Assembly (NCBI GenBank): GCA_002394965.1
Contig: DGVL01000129.1
Coordinates: forward strand, 1 to 11,888
Origin: Lachnospira sp. UBA4285
GTDB taxonomy: Bacteria > Bacillota > Clostridia > Lachnospirales > Lachnospiraceae
Length of the DNA: 11,888 bases
Direction: 5' to 3'
The position numbers were made by a program, and so were the translations under genes. Shown in pieces: positions 1 to 6,370 of the stretch (position 1 is its first letter; each line of letters opens with the position of its first letter). The notes beneath the pieces were generated by a model that saw nothing but the letters and a program-made list of their open reading frames with translations, was not told the origin of the DNA and did not search any database.

Positions 1-10
1 CGACTCATAT

Positions 11-39
11 ATACTATCATCCGCGCCCGGACGTGTCAA
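11..39 (-). promoter_or_regulatory. Strong sigma-A promoter pointing left out of the window
   Basis: On the minus strand a perfect -35 TTGACA (34-39) is followed after 17 bp by TAGTAT (11-16). A TG one base upstream of the -10 gives an extended -10, TGATAGTAT. The stretch just upstream (about 40-68) is rich in A and T tracts, like an UP element. Transcription would start near position 4-5 and run out of the window, so the gene it serves cannot be seen. The strength of the elements would suit a tRNA or rRNA operon or a highly expressed gene, but that is inference. Confidence 0.8.
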
Positions 40-116
40 CAACTTTTTCAGACATTTCTCAAAAAATCCGGGAAGTTTTCCACATCCTGCATGGACCTGC
101 CGCAATCCCCTCTTGT

Positions 117-131
117 CCGGAATCTTTCCGG
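117..131 (-). terminator. Short hairpin just after the radA stop (weak terminator candidate)
   Basis: CCGGAA (117-122) and TTCCGG (126-131) form a perfect 6-bp stem with a 3-base loop, starting two bases past the radA stop codon. No run of T follows directly on the minus strand. The nearest is about 45 bases further on (61-66, read as T6), before the outgoing promoter. It may help end radA transcription but does not look like a classical rho-independent terminator. Confidence 0.3.
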
Positions 132-132
132 C

Positions 133-1509
133 TCACCCGATTGCTCCGATTGCCTGGCTGATATTTTTCACTCCAATCAGGCTTATGCCCTCGGGGGCTT
201 TGACTTTCCTGACCGAGACTTCCGGCATGATCACGCGCTTAAAGCCGAGCTTGGCCGCTTCATTCACGCGCTGCTGCGGCATGGCCACGGCTCGGACTTC
301 TCCGGACAGCCCCACTTCTCCAAACACCACCGTATCCGGGTCCGCGATCTTATTGTTGTAGCTGCTGGCAATGGCCGTGACAATTCCCAGATCAAGCCCC
401 GGTTCTGCCGCCTTCAGACCGCCCGCCACGTTGACGTAGGCGTCCTGACCGCCGAGGCGGATGCGTGCGCGCTTCTCCATGACCGCCATCAGCAGGTTGA
501 CGCGGTTGTAGTCGGCGCCGGACGCCGTTCGGCGCGGCAGCCCGAAATTGGAGTCGCAAACGAGCGCCTGCACCTCCACCAGCATGGGACGGGTCCCCTC
601 CGCAAGGCAGACGACAATATTGCCGCTGGCGGTCTCCGAGCGGCCGGAGAGCATGTATTCCGACGGATTGGCAACTTCCTGCAGTCCGTCTTCTTCCATC
701 TCAAAGACGCCGATCTCATTAGTGGAGCCAAAGCGGTTCTTCACACTGCGGAGGATGCGGTAAGCCGCGCTGCGGTCGCCCTCAAAGTACAGAACCGTGT
801 CGACCATATGCTCCAGCATACGCGGGCCGGCGACGACGCCTTCCTTGGTCACATGCCCCACGACAAATACCGACGTGTCAAGTCCCTTAGCAAGCTGCAT
901 CAGAATTCCGGTCGCCTCCCGGACCTGCGCGATGCTTCCGGGCGCCGAGGTGACCTCCTCACAGTACATCGTCTGAATCGAGTCGATGATGACGACTTCC
1001 GGTTTCGTCTCCTCGATCGCCTCCCGGATGTCCGACAGATTGGTCTCGCAGAATAAAGAGAGGCGCTCCGAAAAGGTTCCCAGTCTCTGTGCCCGCATCC
1101 GTATCTGCTGCAGGGATTCCTCTCCGGAGACATACAGGACACTTCTCCCCTGGTCGGCAAGATTCCTGCACATCTGCAGAAGCAGTGTCGATTTTCCGAT
1201 TCCGGGATCGCCGCCGACAAGCACAAGCGAACCTTTCACAATGCCGCCTCCCAGTACCCGGTCCAGTTCCCCGATGCCGGTCGTCTGGCGCTCCGACACA
1301 TCGCGTCTCACTTCCGTTATCTTCACCGGATGATGCGTCAGTCTGGAAGCGCTGCGCACATGGGCGACACCGCGCACGGAGGCCGCCTTCGTCTCCGGCA
1401 CCTCAACCGCTGTGTTCCAGGCTTTGCAGGCAGGGCACTGGCCGAACCACTTGGCCGACTCATATCCGCACTCCGAACAGTAAAATTGTGTTCCTTTCTT
1501 AGAAGGCAT
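133..1509 (-). CDS. radA: DNA repair/recombination protein RadA (Sms)
   Basis: RadA is a RecA-like, DnaB-type ATPase that promotes branch migration of recombination intermediates and helps repair. The 458 residues match the usual family length and order. An N-terminal zinc finger has Cys pairs at 11/14 and 25/28. The RecA-like core has Walker A GDPGIGKS at 100-107 and a Walker B-like strand EVVIIDS at about 171-177. The RadA signature KNRFG is at 257-261. A C-terminal Lon-protease-like domain fills about residues 290-458. The start is supported by AAAGGA (1515-1520) five bases before the ATG. I see no clear promoter directly upstream, so radA may be transcribed from the small-gene promoter at 2139-2168 by read-through, or from one I cannot recognise. 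In many Firmicutes radA directly follows clpC; here one small gene separates them. The protein looks intact. Confidence 0.97.
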   Translation of the reverse strand: MPSKKGTQFYCSECGYESAKWFGQCPACKAWNTAVEVPETKAASVRGVAHVRSASRLTHHPVKITEVRRDVSERQTTGIGELDRVLGGGIVKGSLVLVGGDPGIGKSTLLLQMCRNLADQGRSVLYVSGEESLQQIRMRAQRLGTFSERLSLFCETNLSDIREAIEETKPEVVIIDSIQTMYCEEVTSAPGSIAQVREATGILMQLAKGLDTSVFVVGHVTKEGVVAGPRMLEHMVDTVLYFEGDRSAAYRILRSVKNRFGSTNEIGVFEMEEDGLQEVANPSEYMLSGRSETASGNIVVCLAEGTRPMLVEVQALVCDSNFGLPRRTASGADYNRVNLLMAVMEKRARIRLGGQDAYVNVAGGLKAAEPGLDLGIVTAIASSYNNKIADPDTVVFGEVGLSGEVRAVAMPQQRVNEAAKLGFKRVIMPEVSVRKVKAPEGISLIGVKNISQAIGAIG

Positions 1510-1556
1510 GTGAATCCTTTCTTTAAATAACCTGCTGATACAAACCGTTTTCCTCT

Positions 1557-1614
1557 GGATCCGGAAGGCATCAGGGAAATAAATCCGGGGTAAAATCCGA
1601 TGCCGACCGGATCC
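1557..1614. repeat. Imperfect 16-bp inverted repeat in the radA leader region
   Basis: GGATCCGGAAGGCATC (1557-1572) is the reverse complement of GATGCCGACCGGATCC (1599-1614) except for two adjacent central mismatches. This gives an 8-bp and a 6-bp helix around a 2x2 internal loop, with a 26-base apical loop. It lies 48-105 bases upstream of the radA start. Neither strand has a T run after it, so it is not a simple terminator. It could be an RNA structure in the radA 5' leader, a protein-binding site or a copy of a dispersed repeat. I cannot tell which from this window. Confidence 0.6.
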
Positions 1615-1624
1615 CGGGAATGAA

Positions 1625-1671
1625 AGAGGCCGCCGGCCCCGGCATCCGAAAGCCGGTGCACAGCAGCCTCT
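1625..1671 (-). terminator. Probable terminator after the 136-residue small gene
   Basis: On the minus strand AGAGGC (from 1666-1671) pairs with GCCTCT (from 1625-1630), extended inwards by further GC pairs. An inner CCGGC/GCCGG pair surrounds a TTTCGGAT loop. The 3' arm runs into TTTCATT, a short, interrupted T stretch. The hairpin starts about 20 bases after the stop of the small gene. The weak T tract means read-through into radA is possible. Confidence 0.45.
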
Positions 1672-1692
1672 GTGTCTGTCTGCAGGGATGCG

Positions 1693-2103
1693 TTATGCTC
1701 TTTTGATCACAACCTGTACCGGTTTCCCGGAGAATTCCACGGAGAGCACCAGCTTTCCGCCCAGGTTGGTCTTCATCGTGCCCATGTCCTCGCTGCCTAC
1801 CTTCACGCTGTACTCGGTGCCTTCCGAAAGCCCGATGGTGATCTGGGCGTCCTCCGCACCTTCCACGGAGAAGCTCACGCCGTCGTCGGTCTCCTTGAAA
1901 TGTCCGACCGCGGTCCCCGGGACCGATTCATACAGGAATGATCCGTTCTTCTCGAGCCGGGTGATCTCCCGGAATGTCTTCACGTAATACACATCTCCCT
2001 GGTGCTCGAAATCCTTGCGTTTGGTCTTGGCACTCAGATTAAAATTCCCGAAGCTCAGACTCCCGTCGCTTTCCGAACGGAGAAGTTCACTGACAACTGC
2101 CAT
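1693..2103 (-). CDS. Small conserved protein of unknown function (Lachnospiraceae 'endosialidase'-labelled family)
   Basis: This 136-residue protein has no signal peptide, membrane segment or nucleotide-binding motif. The N-terminal third is charged, with SFGNFNLSAKTKRKDFEH near residues 16-33. A YVKTFREITRLEKNG segment follows at about 39-53, then YESVPGTAVGHF. The rest alternates hydrophobic and polar residues, suggesting an all-beta fold. From memory, proteins of this length and pattern recur in Lachnospiraceae and are often machine-labelled 'endosialidase'. At this size, and with no sialidase Asp-box repeats visible, I would not accept that activity. The start is well supported: GGAGG at 2111-2115 lies seven bases before the ATG. 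It sits between clpC and radA with its own promoter and a likely terminator, so it appears to be a monocistronic gene. The function is not known to me. Confidence 0.85.
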   Translation of the reverse strand: MAVVSELLRSESDGSLSFGNFNLSAKTKRKDFEHQGDVYYVKTFREITRLEKNGSFLYESVPGTAVGHFKETDDGVSFSVEGAEDAQITIGLSEGTEYSVKVGSEDMGTMKTNLGGKLVLSVEFSGKPVQVVIKRA

Positions 2104-2138
2104 TTTTAAGCCTCCACGTATCTGTTGATATTACGATT

Positions 2139-2168
2139 ATTATACATGACTCTTGTTTTTTTTTACAA
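2139..2168 (-). promoter_or_regulatory. Promoter of the 136-residue small gene
   Basis: On the minus strand a perfect -10 TATAAT (2139-2144) is preceded by an 18-bp spacer and TTGTAA (2163-2168, four of six to consensus). The start of transcription should lie near 2132, giving a leader of roughly 30 bases with a good ribosome site (GGAGG, 2111-2115). The -35 begins only six bases past the clpC stop codon, and the spacer contains a run of A. I see no terminator between clpC and this promoter. Confidence 0.75.
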
Positions 2169-2173
2169 TCGGC

Positions 2174-4627
2174 TCAGCTGTTTTTTCCGCGTTTTTTGCC
2201 GAAATGCAGTTTTCCGTCCTTCACCGTGATGAGCATGCGGCTGCCCGGCGCAATCTTGTCGCCCAGGATGAGATCAGAGAGCGGGTCCTCAATCGCCGAC
2301 TGAATCTCACGGCGCAGCGGGCGTGCACCGTACTTCGGCTGATAGCCCTTTGCGACGATCCAGTCGATGGCCGCATCATCAAGTTCCAGGGATACCTTTC
2401 CAAGTTCCATCGTGCGCTTGTTGAGCTGCTTTATCATCAGGCCGACAATCTTGCGAATCTCGTCTTTGCTGAGCTGGTGGAACACGATAGTCTCGTCGAT
2501 GCGGTTCAGGAACTCCGGGCGGAAATACTGCCGGACTTCTTCCATCACCTTGGCCGTCATATCCTTGTGTTTCTGCTCGTCCGTCTCCTTCGTGGCAAAT
2601 CCCAGCGTCTTCGGCTCCACGATATTCATAGCCCCGGCGTTGGAAGTCATGATGATGACGGTGTTCTTGAAGTCTACAATGCGTCCCTGGCCGTCGGTTA
2701 GGCGTCCGTCGTCCATGATCTGCAGCAGCAGGTTGAAGATGGACGGATGTGCTTTCTCGATCTCATCAAACAGCACAACCGAATACGGATTCCGATTGAC
2801 CGCCTCCGTGAGCTGGCCGCCTTCTTCATAGCCGACATATCCGGGCGCAGAGCCGATCAGACGGGTCACCGCGATCTGCTCGCTGTATTCACTCATGTCG
2901 AAGCGTATCATCGAATTCTCCTGGCCGAACAGAGCCTCGGCGAGCGCCTTGGAGAGCTCTGTCTTGCCCACGCCGGTGGGGCCGAGGAACAGGAACGTTC
3001 CGATAGGCCGGCTCGGATCCTTCAGACCGGAGCGGCCGCGGCGGACGGCCCGGGCGACGGCTTTCACCGCCTCGTCCTGTCCGATCACCCGCTCATGCAG
3101 CGTGTCCTCCAGGCGCAGAAGTCTCTTCTTCTCATCTTCGCTCACCGTCTTGACCGGGATATTGGTCCACTCGGAGATGACACCGGCGATATCGTCCGCT
3201 TTCACGACGAGGTCTTTCTTCTGCTGGCTGTCCTTCCACTGCGCGGTCTCTGTCTCGATCTGCCCCTGCAGCTCCCGGGTCTTCCTGTGAATCTCCTCAG
3301 CCTCCTCAAAGGCTTCCCTGGCTACCGCGTCTTCCTTCTGAATCTCCAGCGTCCGGAGTTTTTCTTCCTTCTGCGAGATGTCGTCCGGCTTTTTGTACGC
3401 AGCCAGACGCACCGCGGCACACGCCTCGTCCATCACGTCGATGGCCTTGTCCGGGAGATAGCGTCCGTTGATGTAGCGGGCGGACAGTTTGACCGCCGCG
3501 TCAATCGCCTCGTTGCTGATGGTCAGCTTGTGATGCTCCTCATAGGCGCCTTTCAGCCCCTGCAGGATCTGAACACTCTCGGTCTGTGTCGGCTCACCGA
3601 CCTGAACCGACTGAAATCTTCTGGAGAGCGCGGAATCCTTCTGGAAATACTTGCGGTACTCGGCCGTCGTGGTGGCACCGATCACGTGAATCTCACCGCG
3701 GGAGAGGGCAGGCTTCAGGATGTTGGCCGCGTCCAGTCCGCCCTCCGAATCGCCGGCACCGATGAGCGTGTGGATCTCATCGATAAACAGGATCACATTC
3801 GGGTCATTTATGGCGTCATCGATCACGCGCTTGATCCGCTCTTCAAATTCTCCTCTGTACTTGGTCCCCGCTACCATTCCTGTCAGATCCAGAGACAGGA
3901 TCCGGCAGTCGAGCAGGATGTCCGGCACCTCGCCGGCCACGATCTTCTCCGCGAGTCCCTCGACAATGGCCGTCTTGCCCACACCCGGCTCACCGATGAG
4001 GATCGGGTTGTTCTTGGTCCGCCTTGAGAGGATCTCGGTCACGCGGTGCATCTCCGCCTCACGCCCGATCACCGGGTCAAGCTTTCCGTCCTTTGCGTCC
4101 TGCGTGATATCGCGCGTCATCTTCTCCAGCTCGGACTTCGACCTGCGGCCGGCCGCGCCGCCGTCGCCGCCTTTCTGTCCGAGCGCCTGCATCAGGTCGC
4201 TGTACACCGCGCGGATGCCGTTGTCTCCGCCATTGGCAATGGCTTCGATCATTCTCTGGGCCGTGCACTCGATCTGCAGCAGGGAGATCAGGATGTGCTC
4301 CGTGCCGACCTGCCGGCTCTTGAACTTGCTCGCCACCGGGAAGGAGTTGCGCAGAGCCTGTCTGGCCTTCTGCGAGTACTCCCCGCGCCCGTCAAGAGTC
4401 GGCGCCGTGTCAGGAGATCCGCTCATCATGCCGCTGCTGAGCATCTCCGTCACCGCCTCAAACGAGACGCCGTTCTGATTCAGCACGGTATACGCCATGC
4501 TGTTTGATATTTTCGTCAGTCCGGCCAGGATATGCTCGGTGCATACCTGCCGGCTTCCAACCATGTTGGCGAAAGAATGTGCGTATTCCAGCACTTCCTT
4601 GGCCTTGTCCGTATAATCCATTGCCAT
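2174..4627 (-). CDS. clpC: ATP-dependent Clp protease ATP-binding subunit ClpC
   Basis: ClpC is a class I Hsp100 unfoldase. It forms a hexamer that threads substrates, including proteins marked by McsB with phospho-arginine, into ClpP. The 817 residues are close to the usual length (about 810). The N-domain (1-150) carries the twin repeats with TEHIL at 30-34 and 109-113. The first AAA+ module has Walker A GEPGVGKT at 212-219 and Walker B ILFIDE at 279-284. The ClpB/ClpC-type middle domain, a coiled coil with a UVR-like stretch, spans about 415-475. The second module has Walker A GPTGVGKT at 549-556 and VVLFDE at 617-622. LGF at 675-677 sits where the ClpP-docking loop belongs. The AGGAG at 4641-4645 lies 13 bases before the chosen ATG and 19 before an alternative ATG two codons in, which favours the first. 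The gene follows mcsB by 25 bp. No internal promoter or CtsR-type heptad pair was seen. Confidence 0.97.
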   Translation of the reverse strand: MAMDYTDKAKEVLEYAHSFANMVGSRQVCTEHILAGLTKISNSMAYTVLNQNGVSFEAVTEMLSSGMMSGSPDTAPTLDGRGEYSQKARQALRNSFPVASKFKSRQVGTEHILISLLQIECTAQRMIEAIANGGDNGIRAVYSDLMQALGQKGGDGGAAGRRSKSELEKMTRDITQDAKDGKLDPVIGREAEMHRVTEILSRRTKNNPILIGEPGVGKTAIVEGLAEKIVAGEVPDILLDCRILSLDLTGMVAGTKYRGEFEERIKRVIDDAINDPNVILFIDEIHTLIGAGDSEGGLDAANILKPALSRGEIHVIGATTTAEYRKYFQKDSALSRRFQSVQVGEPTQTESVQILQGLKGAYEEHHKLTISNEAIDAAVKLSARYINGRYLPDKAIDVMDEACAAVRLAAYKKPDDISQKEEKLRTLEIQKEDAVAREAFEEAEEIHRKTRELQGQIETETAQWKDSQQKKDLVVKADDIAGVISEWTNIPVKTVSEDEKKRLLRLEDTLHERVIGQDEAVKAVARAVRRGRSGLKDPSRPIGTFLFLGPTGVGKTELSKALAEALFGQENSMIRFDMSEYSEQIAVTRLIGSAPGYVGYEEGGQLTEAVNRNPYSVVLFDEIEKAHPSIFNLLLQIMDDGRLTDGQGRIVDFKNTVIIMTSNAGAMNIVEPKTLGFATKETDEQKHKDMTAKVMEEVRQYFRPEFLNRIDETIVFHQLSKDEIRKIVGLMIKQLNKRTMELGKVSLELDDAAIDWIVAKGYQPKYGARPLRREIQSAIEDPLSDLILGDKIAPGSRMLITVKDGKLHFGKKRGKNS

Positions 4628-4652
4628 AATTTAGCTGTCTCTCCTACTAGCT

Positions 4653-5711
4653 TTACTGTTTCTGTGCAGATACCGCGTCCACCATATCCGGCAGATTGGT
4701 CCGCAGGTAAAGGGCTCTCGCCTTTTCAAGTTCGTCGCCGATCATCTCTTTGCCGAAATACGTCTGCAGACTGGCGGGCTGAATCCGGATCATCAGCGCA
4801 TAGATGCTGCCGTCGGTGTCTGCAGCCGGCCGGATGATGCCGGCATTGAGCCCCAGCCGGATCTGTGAGAGCATCACCAGTGCATCCGAATACGAGAGCA
4901 TCCGGGCGTACTTCAGGGTCGCGTAACACCTCCACACCGCATCGATGGCATGATCCCGCTGCTGTGTGAAATACTGCTTCTCGTACGCCTGCTCCTGCGC
5001 CACGATCTGCGCCGTTATCTTCTGAAGCGAGGAGATGACGTCCTCCTCGCGCACGCCCAGCGTCATCGTGTTGGTGATCTGGTAGACATCCGCCGGGCTC
5101 TTGCGGCCCTCGCCGGTCACGGGCTTGAGCGCCACATTAAAGCGGCTGATCTCTGTCTTCACACTCTCGATCTGTCCCGCGAGAGCCAGAACCGGAAGGT
5201 GCAGAAAATACGAGGCCCGCATGCCCGTTCCGGTGCTGGACAGACAGGTCGTGAGATACCCGTACTTATCGCTGTAGACGTAGGGCAGGATCCTGCCGAG
5301 CTCGTCGTCCAGCCGGTTTGCCTCTTCAAATGCCGCATCCAGATGCGCGCCCGCGGAGAATGTCTGAATGCGGATGTGGTCTTCTTCATTGACCATGAGG
5401 GACACAGACCGGTCTTCGCTGATGAATCCGGCGGCTTCCTTCTGTCCGACCAGATAATTGCTGATGGAGTGCTGCTCCTGCATCTCCTGTTTCTGCGTCA
5501 GGTTCATGTTCCGGAAGTCATAGAAACGGCTGCCGCCGAGCTTCGGGTCCCGGCGTATCTGTTCGACAGTCTTGTCGATCATCCGGCGGGCCGACTCCTC
5601 GTCGAGCTTCGGAGAGAAGTTGTAACCGTCGATATTTCTGGCCAGGCGGCACTTGCTGGAGATAATGCAGCCTGTGTCACATATCTTTTTCTCAAACCAG
5701 GCCTCACTCAT
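4653..5711 (-). CDS. mcsB: Protein arginine kinase McsB, divergent
   Basis: McsB is a phosphagen-kinase-fold enzyme that phosphorylates protein arginines to mark them for ClpCP. The 352 residues match the family length. Conserved parts include NEEDHIRIQ at 108-116, the active-site Cys at 156 in GYLTTC, GTGMR at 161-165 and GEG at 200-202. Several normally fixed positions differ. The nucleotide-binding Ser-Ser-Arg motif before RLARN reads Ser-Ser-Lys (K20). The Arg-Gly ahead of GEG is replaced by Lys-Pro (196-197). The usual Ser-Glu or similar after GEG is Arg-Lys (203-204). The RDxxRA motif of the C-terminal phospho-arginine pocket reads LEKARA (328-333). The fold is not in doubt, but full activity or allosteric control is. 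The start overlaps the mcsA stop as ATGA (5708-5711), typical of translational coupling, and clpC follows after 25 bp. Confidence 0.92.
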   Translation of the reverse strand: MSEAWFEKKICDTGCIISSKCRLARNIDGYNFSPKLDEESARRMIDKTVEQIRRDPKLGGSRFYDFRNMNLTQKQEMQEQHSISNYLVGQKEAAGFISEDRSVSLMVNEEDHIRIQTFSAGAHLDAAFEEANRLDDELGRILPYVYSDKYGYLTTCLSSTGTGMRASYFLHLPVLALAGQIESVKTEISRFNVALKPVTGEGRKSPADVYQITNTMTLGVREEDVISSLQKITAQIVAQEQAYEKQYFTQQRDHAIDAVWRCYATLKYARMLSYSDALVMLSQIRLGLNAGIIRPAADTDGSIYALMIRIQPASLQTYFGKEMIGDELEKARALYLRTNLPDMVDAVSAQKQ

Positions 5712-6352
5712 TCTTGTTCCCTTGCCTTTCTGATCGCGTCCCGAAGGCGGGCAGCCTCCATGTAGTCCTCCCGCTTCACAGCTTCCTCTTTCTGCTTCTC
5801 CATCTCGGCGATGGAAGGCGTCTCTCCGGCATCCGCGGCCGGCTTTGCCTCATCTGCCTGCGTTTTTTCTCCCGCGTCTTCCGCGCCTGCGCCATCGTCT
5901 GTCTTCTGCCTGGGAAGGGATGTCTCGTCTTTCCCGAGCAGAGCCTCGATCTGCTGGTTTTCGATGGACTTTCCGTACTTCTTTCCGATATGATGGGAAT
6001 CGGCCTGGAATTTCTTGAATTCATTCTCAATCAGCGGACCGAATGTCCGGTAGCACTCCGGGCAGCCGAATTTGCCGATTTTGGTGAACTCACCAAACGT
6101 CATGCCGCAGTTGGGACAGGTTATCTGACTGTCCTTGTCGCTGCTCTCATCCGCCTGCTTTTCCGTGCCACCCAGCAGCCCCGACAGGAACCTCACAAAT
6201 GGATTGTCCTCGCCGGAGATCCCCGCAAGCCCGGGTATGAGCCCCTCTTCCCGCGCGCACTGCGCGCAGAGGTAATGTTCTTTTTTTACTCCGTTCACGA
6301 CCTCCGTGTAATGCACGGTGGCCTCGCGGATACCGCATTTTTCACAAAGCAT
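5708..6352 (-). CDS. mcsA: McsA, zinc-finger/UVR-motif activator of McsB
   Basis: McsA binds McsB and stimulates its arginine kinase activity; with McsB it acts as adaptor to ClpC. Six cysteines form three CxxC pairs at 3/6, 29/32 and 79/82, with a fourth pair at 97/100, in the spacing of the family's two zinc-binding units. The C-terminus (about 181-214) is a UVR motif, rich in Glu and Lys with the EAARLRD core. Between them, residues 141-180 are a low-complexity linker of Ala, Asp, Glu, Lys and Thr. This makes the protein (214 residues) longer than the usual roughly 180. GAGG (6358-6361) lies five bases before the ATG. The gene begins 18 bp after the flippase stop and overlaps mcsB by four bases, so it sits mid-operon. 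In most Firmicutes ctsR would stand just upstream; here it does not. Confidence 0.93.
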   Translation of the reverse strand: MLCEKCGIREATVHYTEVVNGVKKEHYLCAQCAREEGLIPGLAGISGEDNPFVRFLSGLLGGTEKQADESSDKDSQITCPNCGMTFGEFTKIGKFGCPECYRTFGPLIENEFKKFQADSHHIGKKYGKSIENQQIEALLGKDETSLPRQKTDDGAGAEDAGEKTQADEAKPAADAGETPSIAEMEKQKEEAVKREDYMEAARLRDAIRKAREQE

Positions 6353-6370
6353 ACAAGCCTCTTTTCCTAT

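Noticed and set aside
91..1056. Plus-strand open frame of 321 codons opposite radA
   Set aside because: It is opposite the conserved radA sequence and has no recognisable motif or ribosome site.
1338..1661. Minus-strand frame of 107 codons across the radA leader and start
   Set aside because: It overlaps the conserved zinc-finger end of radA in another frame and shows no conserved pattern.
1693..2103. Endosialidase activity for the 136-residue protein
   Set aside because: The protein is far too short and lacks sialidase repeats; the label seems to be an annotation carry-over.
2747..4027. Plus-strand open frame of 426 codons opposite clpC
   Set aside because: It lies wholly opposite clpC, has no recognisable domain and is low in complexity; GC-rich third positions in clpC keep stops rare in this frame.
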